DNA from: Natronococcus sp. AD-5
GTDB lineage: Archaea > Halobacteriota > Halobacteria > Halobacteriales > Natrialbaceae
Reading direction: 5' to 3'
Length of the DNA stretch: 64,000 nucleotides
Assembly (NCBI RefSeq): GCF_030734285.1
Contig: NZ_CP132294.1
Coordinates: 806,001-870,000 of the forward strand
Shown: piece after piece, positions 43,045-50,901 of the stretch
Position numbering within the stretch: position 1 is the stretch's first letter
Layout of the letters: each line of letters opens with the position of its first letter
Program-made: the position numbers and the translations under genes
The notes under the pieces: generated by a model
The model's input: the letters and a program-made list of their open reading frames with translations, nothing else
Databases searched by the model: none
Told to the model about the DNA's origin: nothing

Positions 43045-43674
43045 CTAGAAGGGGAACCCGAACAGCAGGTAGAATCCGACCAGCAGCACCAGGCTCAGGC
43101 CGAAGACGACGGCGAATACCGGCTTGTTCCACCGGAGGACGGACTTGCCGTCCAGCGGGCCGAACGGGAGCATGTTGAACGCGGCCAGAAAGAGGTTGAT
43201 GAGGACCCCGAGGTGGCCGACCAGTCCGAGGATGCCCGGGAAGAGCATCAGCGGGACGAACAGCACCGCGAGGAGGTGGTTGGTCACCGGTCCCGCGAGC
43301 GCGATCAGCCCGTTCTCCCGGACCGTGATCCGGCCGCGGTGGTAGACGGCGCCGGGGGCGGCGAACAGGAAGCCGATCAGCGCGCTCATGATCGCCAGGA
43401 ACAGCATCTGGTAGTCCGCTCTGAACTCCGCGGTCTGTCCGTGCTCGATGGCGACGACCTTGTGGGCCAGTTCGTGCAGCAGGAAGGCGACGCCGACGGT
43501 GACGAAGCTCAGCCCGACCATCGTGGCGAAGCGGGCGATGCCGATATTCACGACGTGGATCGGCGCCAGCAACAGCGCGAAGGCGACGCTCAGGGTGATC
43601 CACGCCACCGCGAGGTCGAACAGCTCCTTGTCGCTGAACGTGAGCTCCGAGGTGCGGTCGGTTCGGTAGCTCAC
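43045..43674 (-). CDS. Site-2 protease-like metalloprotease (M50)
   Basis: 209 residues from GTG 43672-43674, sharing GTGA with the TraB stop. About six membrane helices. Zinc motif VAFLLHELAHKVVAIEHG (HExxH) in an early helix, and the third-ligand region FNMLPFGPLDGKSVLRWNK in the C-terminal half; both are conserved. There is no PDZ domain. The enzyme should cleave substrates within the membrane; possible substrates include anti-sigma-like or membrane regulators, but the tight coupling to TraB suggests a joint membrane quality-control role. Confidence 0.9.
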   Translation of the reverse strand: MSYRTDRTSELTFSDKELFDLAVAWITLSVAFALLLAPIHVVNIGIARFATMVGLSFVTVGVAFLLHELAHKVVAIEHGQTAEFRADYQMLFLAIMSALIGFLFAAPGAVYHRGRITVRENGLIALAGPVTNHLLAVLFVPLMLFPGILGLVGHLGVLINLFLAAFNMLPFGPLDGKSVLRWNKPVFAVVFGLSLVLLVGFYLLFGFPF

Positions 43675-45443
43675 GTTATCACCCCCCTGATCAGCTCGAG
43701 GCTGTTCTCGGCGCCGCGGATCAACTCGTTCATTAACGCGTCGACGCCGCCGACCTCGTGACCCATCCAGGGGACGACGACGATGAAAAACAGGAACGTC
43801 GCCATCATGCTCCCGACGTTGGTCAGGGCGACGATCATGATCAGCCGGAACAGCGGGACGTCGAACATCTCCTCGAGCGCCTCGCCCATCGGTCGATCGG
43901 CGTCGCCGATGATGTCGTTCAGCGTCTGGATGTCCCGGACGTTGACCGGCCGGTGTTTGAGTTCGACGTAGCCCGCGAACCAGCCGGGTGCTAACAGCGG
44001 GTTGATGCTGGTGAGCCAGGCGACCGCGCCGCCGACGCCGGCGCTGGTCCAGCGCGCGCCGGCCAGCCGGGCCAGGGTGAACGCGAAGATACCGTTGAAC
44101 AGGAACCACGCCAGGAAGAGCTGGAGCAGGAAGGCGTTCTGAACGCCCGCCATGACCAGCAGGAAGAAGAACGCGACGAAACCGAACGTGATCAGGTAGC
44201 CGACGATCTTCAGCGGCGAGAACTGCCGCCCCGACGCCGTCCCGGTCAGCGACTCCATCGGAGGCAGCTCGCTCGGGTTCCGGAGGTACCGCTCGATACC
44301 GGCTTTGTGCCCGGCGCCGACGACGGCGACCACGTGGTATCCCTGCTCTCGGAGGCCGTGGAGCTTGTGTGCGATGTAGGCGTCGCGTTCGTCGATCAGG
44401 GCGTTGGCGCCGCGGGGACTGAACTGGCGGAACTCCTCCATCATCGCCGCGACGACGTCGCCGTCGGTCATCTTCTCGATGTCGATCTCGTCGATCTCCT
44501 CGACGTCGCCGCCGAGCGCCTCGAGGACGAGGCCGAGGGCGGCCCCGACGGCGACGCCGACGCCGAGTCCCGCGAGGGAACCGACGGTTCCCCGGAGGAC
44601 GTAGCCGCCCGTGCTCTCGAAAGTGGTCGCCGAGAAGGGGTCGACGAACGTGTTCGTCGCGACCAGCGCGAGACAGCCGGCGACGCCGATGACGGCGCCC
44701 GTCAGCAGTCGGATCGAGAAGTCGCTGGCGAGCCCCCGGGTGTACCGGTTCGCCGACTCGATCGAGGGCAAGAAGAGCAGCCCGAGGAGTAGTCCGCCGA
44801 CGATGCCGACGCCGCCCGCACCGACGTACTGCAGCGTCGCGGAGTCCGTGACGCCGAGCGACAGCAACTCGCCGAAGCCGAGCAGCGGCGCCAGGAAGGC
44901 CGCAAAGACGAGGCCGATCGCCAGGCCGATCATCGCCCCGAAGGTCAGTCCGATCGTCCGCGGATCGGTGACCCCGAGGGCGAGGCCGCCGACCATCTTC
45001 AGCTTCTCGGTGAACGAAAGCCGACTCCAGAATCGCTGGATCGTTATCTGGATGTCGCGGTCGACCAGGGCGACGCCGCTGCCGTTTCGTTCGGCGGCGT
45101 CGATCGCGGCCCGCATATCCGCGCCCGGCTCGATGTCGAATCGGTTACCGAGCCTGGACTGGACGTACGAAAGCATCCAGTAGGCGAGAAACTGAAAGAC
45201 GGTGTTTCCCGAAAGGAGGTCCTTCGCTTCGATGTCGTCGGGGGCACCGCCTTGCATCTGGCGGTACCGGCTTTCGTCGAGTTCGACGGCAACGACGTCC
45301 GGATCCGCTTCGTCGACGGTCTCGCGTACGTCGTCGACGCTCGCCTGGGAGACGTGTGCGGTCCCCAGCACGTCGACGGAGCCGCGCCCGTCGGAATCCG
45401 GGTCGGGGGGCTCCGGGACGTCGGCGTCGCCTGCATCACTCAT
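43671..45443 (-). CDS. TraB/PrgY-family membrane protein
   Basis: 590 residues from ATG 45441-45443. N-terminal cytosolic TraB/Tiki-like domain: VDVLGTAHVSQASVDDVRET, VVAVELDESRYRQMQGG, GSGVALVDRDIQITIQRFWS and, after membrane segments, VVAVVGAGHKAGIERYL; GTxHxS and GAGH with Glu are the presumed metal-binding set. Unusually, a block of about four helices (residues about 175-300) is inserted within the fold before the GAGH motif, and four more helices follow. Family: PrgY pheromone regulators and haloarchaeal TraB. Overlaps the site-2 protease gene. Catalytic status unknown. Confidence 0.9.
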   Translation of the reverse strand: MSDAGDADVPEPPDPDSDGRGSVDVLGTAHVSQASVDDVRETVDEADPDVVAVELDESRYRQMQGGAPDDIEAKDLLSGNTVFQFLAYWMLSYVQSRLGNRFDIEPGADMRAAIDAAERNGSGVALVDRDIQITIQRFWSRLSFTEKLKMVGGLALGVTDPRTIGLTFGAMIGLAIGLVFAAFLAPLLGFGELLSLGVTDSATLQYVGAGGVGIVGGLLLGLLFLPSIESANRYTRGLASDFSIRLLTGAVIGVAGCLALVATNTFVDPFSATTFESTGGYVLRGTVGSLAGLGVGVAVGAALGLVLEALGGDVEEIDEIDIEKMTDGDVVAAMMEEFRQFSPRGANALIDERDAYIAHKLHGLREQGYHVVAVVGAGHKAGIERYLRNPSELPPMESLTGTASGRQFSPLKIVGYLITFGFVAFFFLLVMAGVQNAFLLQLFLAWFLFNGIFAFTLARLAGARWTSAGVGGAVAWLTSINPLLAPGWFAGYVELKHRPVNVRDIQTLNDIIGDADRPMGEALEEMFDVPLFRLIMIVALTNVGSMMATFLFFIVVVPWMGHEVGGVDALMNELIRGAENSLELIRGVIT

Positions 45444-45497
45444 TAGGGGAGTCAACTCGGCGACGACTTTTACCAGTATCGAAGAAGAGAACGTTAC

Positions 45498-45515
45498 GCA
45501 CACACACACACACCG
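45498..45515. repeat. (AC)n microsatellite
   Basis: Nine CA/AC units in the spacer between the divergent TraB and thioesterase genes. Could vary in copy number and alter promoter spacing. Confidence 0.8.
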
Positions 45516-45562
45516 GTCACCCTCCCGCCAAACCTAATTGCGGGCGTAGGCAACCCCCGTCG

Positions 45563-46009
45563 ATGACCGATCTGATGGAGACGCTGGTCGAGAATCGGGA
45601 GATGGTTCAGCCGAACCACGCGAACATGCTCGAGGTCGCCCACGGGGGGAACGTGATGAAGTGGATGGACGAAGTGGGCGCGATGTCCGCGATGCGGTTT
45701 TCGGGGGAGACCTGCGTCACTGCCCGGGTCAACCGGATGGACTTCGAGCGGCCGATCCCGGTCGGCGACACGGCGTTCATCACCGCGTACGTCTACGACG
45801 CCGGCACCTCGAGCGTGAAGGTCCGTCTGATCACCGAGCGGGAGGACCTGCGGACGCGAAAGCGCGAGAAGACGACCGAGTCGTACTTCGTCTACGTCGC
45901 GATCGACGACGAGAACCGCCCGACGACGGTTCCGGATCTGACCGTGGACAGCGAGGAAGGCGAGCGGCTTCGACGGGCGGCGCTCGAGGGCGAAAACGGC
46001 GACGCCTGA
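45563..46009 (+). CDS. Acyl-CoA thioesterase, hotdog fold
   Basis: 148 residues, YciA/BACH-like. Motifs: MVQPNHANMLEVAHGGNVMKWMD (Asn/His-containing GGxxMxWMD helix start with active Asp), VTARVNRMDFERPIPVGDTAF and SVKVRLITEREDLRTRKREK. Probably hydrolyses fatty acyl-CoA or related esters in the cytosol. ATG 45563 fits the family start. A shared divergent promoter region with TraB contains the (AC)n run. Confidence 0.9.
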   Translation: MTDLMETLVENREMVQPNHANMLEVAHGGNVMKWMDEVGAMSAMRFSGETCVTARVNRMDFERPIPVGDTAFITAYVYDAGTSSVKVRLITEREDLRTRKREKTTESYFVYVAIDDENRPTTVPDLTVDSEEGERLRRAALEGENGDA

Positions 46010-46119
46010 TTGCAGGGATCCGCTCGGCGGTTCGATCGCACCGACGGTGAACCACCCCTCGGAGGGCGGAACGGGTCCGGCCGTAACCGGGCGAAAACAG
46101 CTAAATCAGTACTGAGCCA

Positions 46120-46461
46120 ATGACGGGCATGGTCACGCTGGATACGGTCTTCGAACTGCTTCAAGACGAGCGACGTCGATACACCCTCTACTATCTCTAC
46201 GAGCGAGACGGGCCGGTGTCGGTCAGGGAACTCGTCGAGACGATCGACGAGTGGGAGGACGATCCGTCCGGGTACCAGAACTCGCTGAGCACGTTCGAGG
46301 AGATCGCCGTCGAGTTGAAACACGTTCACCTGCCGCGGACGGCCGAAGTCGAGTTTATCCAGTACGATCCGGACCAGGGTCTCATCCAGGTCCAGGGGTC
46401 GCCGCGGCAGTTCGACGCCCTCATCACGGTCGCGCGGCTGATCGAGAAACCGGATCAGTAG
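46120..46461 (+). CDS. Small winged-helix-like haloarchaeal regulator (DUF7344-like)
   Basis: 113 residues. N-terminal VTLDTVFELLQDERRRYTLY, then YLYERDGPVSVRELVETIDEWEDDP: a compact HTH common in haloarchaea where ERRRYxLYYL opens helix 1. C-terminal HVHLPRTAEVEFIQYDPDQG and GSPRQFDALITVAR form the wing and dimerisation part. Start could be ATG 46120 or 46129. Target genes unknown; it stands alone. Confidence 0.82.
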   Translation: MTGMVTLDTVFELLQDERRRYTLYYLYERDGPVSVRELVETIDEWEDDPSGYQNSLSTFEEIAVELKHVHLPRTAEVEFIQYDPDQGLIQVQGSPRQFDALITVARLIEKPDQ

Positions 46462-46520
46462 CGATCCGGTACCGTTCCGGCGCGGTGTCCGAAGCGCAGT
46501 TCGTCCCGCCTCCGACGGTC

Positions 46521-47435
46521 TCACGGCCGACCGACACCGATCGTCGGCCCCGCCATGGTAGCGATCGCGCGGCGTTTCAGGAGCGCGAACCCGACCGCGA
46601 CCAGTCCGAAGCCGACGATCGCCGGCCCGCTGATCGACTCCTCGAGTACGACGACGCCCGCGACCGTCGCGACGACCGGAACCAGGTACGCGACGAGCGC
46701 CGCCTCGAACGCGCCGTTCTCCTCGAGAATGGTGAAGTAGATCACGAACGCGATCGCGGTCGAGAACACGCCGAGGTAGACGATCGCGCCGATCGCCGCC
46801 GGTGCAGTCGCGTCGGTTCCCGGGAGCTCGCCGAGCCAGAAACTGACGACGTGGAGGACGAGCGCGCCCACGAGCATCGACCAGCCGGTCAGCGAGGCCC
46901 GCGGGACGTCCGGCCCGGCCCGCTGGACGAGGACGCCGCCGAGGGCGACGCTCGCGACCTGTCCGACGACGAGCAGCCGGGCGACCGTGTCGCCCGCCAG
47001 CAGATCGTTCGGATCCGGCTGGACGACGAATCCGATTCCGAGAAAGCCGACGGCTACCCCGGCGGCGCCGACGCCGGAGAGGCGCTCGTCCAGCAACGCG
47101 AGCGCCCACAGCGCGGTGAAGATCGGCACCAACCCCTGGATGATCGCGGCGACGCCGCTGGGGACAGTCTGCTGGCCGACGAACAGCAGCCCGTTGCCGG
47201 CGACGAGGAACACGCCGCCGCCCGCGATCGCGGCCAGGTTGTTTCGACCGCGGGGCCACCAGTCGTCGGTCCGGACGATCGCGTAGCCGAGGAGCAAAAG
47301 CGCCGCGGTGTCGTACCGGACGGCGGCGAACAGGATCGGCGGGAGGTACTCGAGCCCGACGGTGATCGCCGGAAACGAGAGGCCCCACAGCGCGGCGAGC
47401 AGCAGGAACAGCGAGACGCCTCCGAGACGGGTCAC
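46521..47435 (-). CDS. EamA/DMT-family transporter
   Basis: 304 residues, GTG start. Ten hydrophobic helices in two EamA repeats: first GGVSLFLLLAALWGLSFPAI and the helix-4 GVAAIIQGLVPIFTALWALA, second ASLTGWSMLVGALVLHVVSF and AALVAYLVPVVATVAGVVVL. Conserved Pro/Gly positions of the DMT family are present, including LDERLSG and LEESISG at the end of each repeat. Probably exports or imports small metabolites; substrate cannot be read. Confidence 0.9.
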   Translation of the reverse strand: MTRLGGVSLFLLLAALWGLSFPAITVGLEYLPPILFAAVRYDTAALLLLGYAIVRTDDWWPRGRNNLAAIAGGGVFLVAGNGLLFVGQQTVPSGVAAIIQGLVPIFTALWALALLDERLSGVGAAGVAVGFLGIGFVVQPDPNDLLAGDTVARLLVVGQVASVALGGVLVQRAGPDVPRASLTGWSMLVGALVLHVVSFWLGELPGTDATAPAAIGAIVYLGVFSTAIAFVIYFTILEENGAFEAALVAYLVPVVATVAGVVVLEESISGPAIVGFGLVAVGFALLKRRAIATMAGPTIGVGRP

Positions 47436-47533
47436 ACGTCGCGGTACGCACGATCACCGCAAGACGATAGCGATTCCGGCACGACCGGCTGGAAACGTCC
47501 AACGCTGCCTACGACAGCAACGTCCGACGCCGA

Positions 47534-48313
47534 CTACAGCAGCGTCTCGACGTCGGCGAGCGACTCAAGGACGTGATCCGGTTCGACGGCCGACGACTCG
47601 ATATCCGGTCGATCCGTGACGCCGGTGAGAACGACCGCCGTCGTCATCCCCGCCCGGATCCCGAGCGCGATGTCGGTGTCGAGGCGGTCGCCGACGACGA
47701 GCGTCCGTTCCGGATCGGTCCCAAGGCGGTCCATCGCCGCCGCGGCCGCGACGCTCGAGGGCTTCCCGAGGATCGCGTCCGGTTCGCGTCCGGCGACGGC
47801 CTCCATCGCGGCGAGGATCGCACCAGACCCCGGAATCAACCCGTCGTCGACCGGGATCGTCACGTCGGGGTCGGTGCCGTAGAACGGCGCGCCGTCCTCG
47901 AGCGCCCGCAGGGACTCCCACAGCGTGCCGTACGTGAAGTCGCTGTCGAACGAGCCGAGGACCGCGTCGGCCGTCTCCGGCTCGTCGGTCAGTTCGACCA
48001 GCGCGTCCTCGAGGATCGCCTCGAGTCGGTCGTCGCCGACGAGGTAGACCGTCTCGTCGGGGTGGGTCGAGGCGAGGTACTCCGCCGACACCGTCGCCGA
48101 CGTGAGGACGGCCTCCGGATCGATGTCGATCCCGTGCGGCTCGAGTTTGCTCCGGTAGTGCGCCGCGCCCCGAGTCGGGTTGTTCGAGAAGAGCAGTCGC
48201 GAACAGCCGGCCGCCTCGAGCGCCGCCAGCCCGTCGGTCACGTCCGGCAGGAGTTCCTCGCCGCGGACGATCGTCCCGTCGACGTCGAGAATCGCCGCCT
48301 CGTACCCCGTCAT
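47534..48313 (-). CDS. HAD-IIA family sugar-phosphatase (NagD/AraL-like)
   Basis: 259 residues. Motif I ILDVDGTIVRGEELLPDV with nucleophile Asp and acid Asp; motif II RLLFSNNPTRGAAHY (Ser/Thr then Asn-Asn-Pro, typical of NagD); motif III Lys in ILGKPSSVAA; motif IV VVGDRLDTDIALGIRAGM. The C2a cap between motifs II and III classifies it as IIA. Likely a phosphatase for small sugar or nucleotide phosphates, possibly phosphoglycolate. Divergent from the small multidrug gene. Confidence 0.92.
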   Translation of the reverse strand: MTGYEAAILDVDGTIVRGEELLPDVTDGLAALEAAGCSRLLFSNNPTRGAAHYRSKLEPHGIDIDPEAVLTSATVSAEYLASTHPDETVYLVGDDRLEAILEDALVELTDEPETADAVLGSFDSDFTYGTLWESLRALEDGAPFYGTDPDVTIPVDDGLIPGSGAILAAMEAVAGREPDAILGKPSSVAAAAAMDRLGTDPERTLVVGDRLDTDIALGIRAGMTTAVVLTGVTDRPDIESSAVEPDHVLESLADVETLL

Positions 48314-48420
48314 CCCGCGGTGCTACGCGTGGGGCCCGATTGAGTGTTCGGATCCCGGAACCGATAACGGCAGCTATTTGGCCGAAATACGCCGTACGAT
48401 CGACGGGAGATACCCGGACC

Positions 48421-48921
48421 ATGGCGCTCGTCCCGCTGTTCGTCGACGTCGGGGCCGCACTCGAGGAAGCGACGGGCGCGCTCCGGTACGCCCTCGTCTT
48501 CCTCTTCGCGGCGATCCCGGTCGTCGAGATCCTCGTCGTCGTGCCGATCGCGATCGGCCTCGGTCTCGACCCGGTGGCGACGGGCGTCGTCGCGTTCGCC
48601 GGTAACGTCGGCTCGGTGTACGTACTGATCCTGTTCTACCGACGGATCGTGGACTGGCTGGCACGCCGACGCAGCGGATCGGTTGCGGAGGCGAGCGATC
48701 GGTCCACTCGAGCCCGCCGGCTCTGGGATCGGTACGGACTCCCCGGCGTCTCGCTCGGCGGACCGATACTAACTGGCGTTCACGTCGCCGCGCTCGTCGC
48801 GCTGCTGGCCGGGAGCCGGAGCCGCGCCGTCGCGGTCTGGATGACGGTCGGCATCGCGGTGTGGACGGTCCTCCTGGTCCTCGGCTCGGTCGCCGGCTTC
48901 TCGCTGCTAGGGGTCGTCTAA
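48421..48921 (+). CDS. Small multi-drug export protein family
   Basis: 166 residues from ATG 48421. Four hydrophobic segments: LRYALVFLFAAIPVVEILVV, PIAIGLGLDPVATGVVAFAG, VHVAALVALLAGSRSRAVAV and MTVGIAVWTVLLVLGSVAGF. The AAIPVVEILVVVPIAIGLG and YGLPGVSLGGPILTG segments match the Sm_multidrug_ex family. Despite the name the transport function is poorly tested. A basic loop joins helices 2 and 3. Confidence 0.85.
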   Translation: MALVPLFVDVGAALEEATGALRYALVFLFAAIPVVEILVVVPIAIGLGLDPVATGVVAFAGNVGSVYVLILFYRRIVDWLARRRSGSVAEASDRSTRARRLWDRYGLPGVSLGGPILTGVHVAALVALLAGSRSRAVAVWMTVGIAVWTVLLVLGSVAGFSLLGVV

Positions 48922-48975
48922 CCGGCCGCGGCCGGTGTGGGAATTCTTATCCGCCGACCCGGCGTACGGCGAGGC

Positions 48976-49446
48976 ATGGGACTCGAGGTCGAAGCCCCCG
49001 ATCCGCCGGAACTGTCGTTCGTCGATCCGAACGAGTACGACGACGCCACGATCAGCGCCGACGACCCGACCGAGATCGACTACCGACGGGAAGAGCTCCA
49101 GGAGTTCCTCCACGAGGGCGCCTGGGAGGAGGCGTTCGAGGAGTGGCTCGAGGACACCGATCTCGAGGAGCGCGAGTACGAAATCGCCCGCGACCTCGAT
49201 CTCTTCTCGCAGTACGATTTCTTTTGGGACGATTTCGCGGACAGGGTCGGTTACCACGCGCCCGGCATCCCGGAAGACTGGCAGGAACGCGAGTACCACC
49301 CCGAACTCGACACCTGGGGGACCGTCTCGTCGATCAACGCCGAACTGACCGAGTTCGGCCAGATCGTCTCGGTCGTCCTCAAGGAGGAGTACATCGACTG
49401 GGAAGCCGAGTACGAACCGCCGGAAGACCTGCCCGACTTCGACTGA
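48976..49446 (+). CDS. Conserved acidic haloarchaeal protein of unknown function
   Basis: 156 residues from ATG 48976. Very acidic and rich in Tyr, Trp and Phe: IDYRREELQEFLHEGAWEEA, REYEIARDLDLFSQYDFFWD, DTWGTVSSINAELTEFGQIV, LKEEYIDWEAEYEPPEDLPD. No signal, metal motif or membrane segment. It looks like a compact folded haloarchaeal-specific protein, but I cannot assign it. The small multidrug gene upstream is 54 bases away on the same strand. Confidence 0.72.
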   Translation: MGLEVEAPDPPELSFVDPNEYDDATISADDPTEIDYRREELQEFLHEGAWEEAFEEWLEDTDLEEREYEIARDLDLFSQYDFFWDDFADRVGYHAPGIPEDWQEREYHPELDTWGTVSSINAELTEFGQIVSVVLKEEYIDWEAEYEPPEDLPDFD

Positions 49447-49462
49447 GTGCGTCCGCGCTCCG

Positions 49463-50125
49463 CTATCGGGTCGCGGCGATCGCGAACGTCTCGGGTCGGT
49501 CTCGAGCCGTCTCGATCGTGAACCCGCTCGCCTCGAGCTGGGCGACGGCGTCCTCGAGCGAGAAGCGTTCCTCGACCGGCGGGCCGTCCTCGCCGGATCC
49601 GTCGGCCGACCAGTCGACCGTCGCCAGCCGTCCGCCGGGTCGGATCGCGCGGGCGAGTTCGGCGAAGGCGTCGTCGGGGCTCGCGGTGGTTCGAGAGAGC
49701 TCCGCTCTCTCGTCATCACGAAAGGCGCGTAGCGCCTTTCGATCGATTTCACCGCTCGATTCGTCCGTCGAGCGTGGCTCGACGCTGGCATACTCGTGGT
49801 GCGTCATCGTTGAAAACGCCCCGTCGAGGCGGTCGTCGTCGAACGGGAGCGACGACACCTCGGTCGTCACGAACTCCACGTTCGCCGGCGCGCCCTTCTC
49901 CCGGTAGCGGTCGTGCATCGCCGACTGAACGTCGACCGCGTAGACCGCGTCGACGAACGGCGCGACGTCGTCGGTGTAGAACCCGGTTCCCGAGCCGAGG
50001 TCGGCGACGACGTCGTCCCCGGTCGGCGCGAGCAACTCGAGCAGTTCTTCGCGCGAACAGTATCGATATCGTGACGGGTCCTCGAGCGCGTCGGCCCGCT
50101 CGATCGGGTACGTGTGAAATCCCAT
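49463..50125 (-). CDS. Class I SAM-dependent methyltransferase with hairpin-encoded insertion
   Basis: 220 residues. Rossmann motif I DVVADLGSGTGFYTDDVA, acidic motif II AVYAVDVQSAM, motif III region VSSLPFDDDRLDGAFSTMTH and motif IV-like IRPGGRLATVDWSADG. UbiE/arsenite-methyltransferase-like; acceptor unknown. After TMTHHEYASVE a roughly 35-residue segment (PRSTDESSGEIDRKALRAFR, DDERAELSRTT) interrupts the fold between strands 4 and 5. It is Arg/Ser-rich, unlike the acidic rest, and is encoded by three tandem perfect hairpins (49693-49784). The reading frame is kept, so the protein may still be made. Confidence 0.88.
   Translation of the reverse strand: MGFHTYPIERADALEDPSRYRYCSREELLELLAPTGDDVVADLGSGTGFYTDDVAPFVDAVYAVDVQSAMHDRYREKGAPANVEFVTTEVSSLPFDDDRLDGAFSTMTHHEYASVEPRSTDESSGEIDRKALRAFRDDERAELSRTTASPDDAFAELARAIRPGGRLATVDWSADGSGEDGPPVEERFSLEDAVAQLEASGFTIETARDRPETFAIAATR
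49693..49784. repeat. Three tandem perfect hairpins inside methyltransferase gene
   Basis: Stem 1 GAGAGAGC/GCTCTCTC, loop TCC (49693-49711). Stem 2 CGAAAGGCGC/GCGCCTTTCG, loop GTA (49719-49741). Stem 3 CGTCGAGC/GCTCGACG, loop GTG (49766-49784). All are perfect with 3-base loops and 7- and 24-base spacers, and they sit in frame in the coding region. This looks like an inserted palindromic element. Confidence 0.85.
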
Positions 50126-50225
50126 ACGCTCTTTCGGGCGCGAACCTACTTCCCAGTTTCTCGACTCGTTTCGCGGTCCAAACCGGGCCCGCCAGAGATG
50201 ACCGGCGTCCAGTTCCGATCGGCCG

Positions 50226-50462
50226 TCACTCGCAGAGCACGTCCCGCGCTTCGGTCTCGTGAGCGACGTCCGGGTGGATGGCGTCTTCGTTCATCGCGTC
50301 GACGCAACACGAGAGACAGAGCAGTTGATAGTAGTTCGGATCGTGCCAGTTGTTCCGTTCCAGCCACCACCCTTCCGTTTCATCGCCGTCGATACGCTTC
50401 CCGCATACCTGACACGGCTTCGGTTTACCCGGGGGATTCGGGTTCGGGAAGTACGGATCCAT
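50226..50462 (-). CDS. Small zinc-binding-like haloarchaeal protein
   Basis: 78 residues from ATG 50460-50462. Begins MDPYFPNPNPPGKPKPCQVC; two cysteine pairs CQVC and CLSC (the second followed by another Cys) about 35 residues apart could bind one zinc. Between them, GWWLERNNWHDPNYYQLL is aromatic-rich. Acidic C-terminus. An in-frame ATG at 50487-50489 would add nine residues, but a TATA-like CATTAACA about 28-35 bases before 50462 supports the shorter form as leaderless. Function unknown. Confidence 0.75.
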   Translation of the reverse strand: MDPYFPNPNPPGKPKPCQVCGKRIDGDETEGWWLERNNWHDPNYYQLLCLSCCVDAMNEDAIHPDVAHETEARDVLCE

Positions 50463-50489
50463 ACGAAACGGTCTCACTCGGAACTCCAT

Positions 50490-50901
50490 TGTTAATGAGG
50501 AGTCACCAGGTGACGTATCCCCCGTCAACCCGGATAACAGGCCGCGACGAGCGGCCATTCGCATTTCCGGCGTCGCCGTCCTCACGAGGAAGTTCTCGAG
50601 CGTCGACCTCACGAGTTCGGTGGCTGCCCAGAGCCGTAACGGAAGCCTGACGACGGATTCGATCGTTTCGACGCGTGAAATCCGCAGCTTCGACCCGGGA
50701 AAGTACTGTAGGGTCGGCCTACCGTTTCCGATCTCGGAACGCCGCCGACGCGACCGGTTTCGATCCGGGAGCCGATCCCGGGGTTTACCGGGAACGTCGG
50801 GCGCTCCTGACGGTCGATAGCTGGTATCTCTCGGCTCCGTCATCGTTCTCCGCAACCGGTGAATACTCGTCCGCTCGAGGGTACGCTCGAAACGAAACAG
50901 T
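50490..50901 (+). other. Intergenic region, about 410 bp
   Basis: No supported gene. A minus-strand frame stays open across it in frame with the small zinc protein, but it would encode a basic Arg-rich peptide quite unlike haloarchaeal proteins. The right edge holds the MFS gene promoter. Confidence 0.45.
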
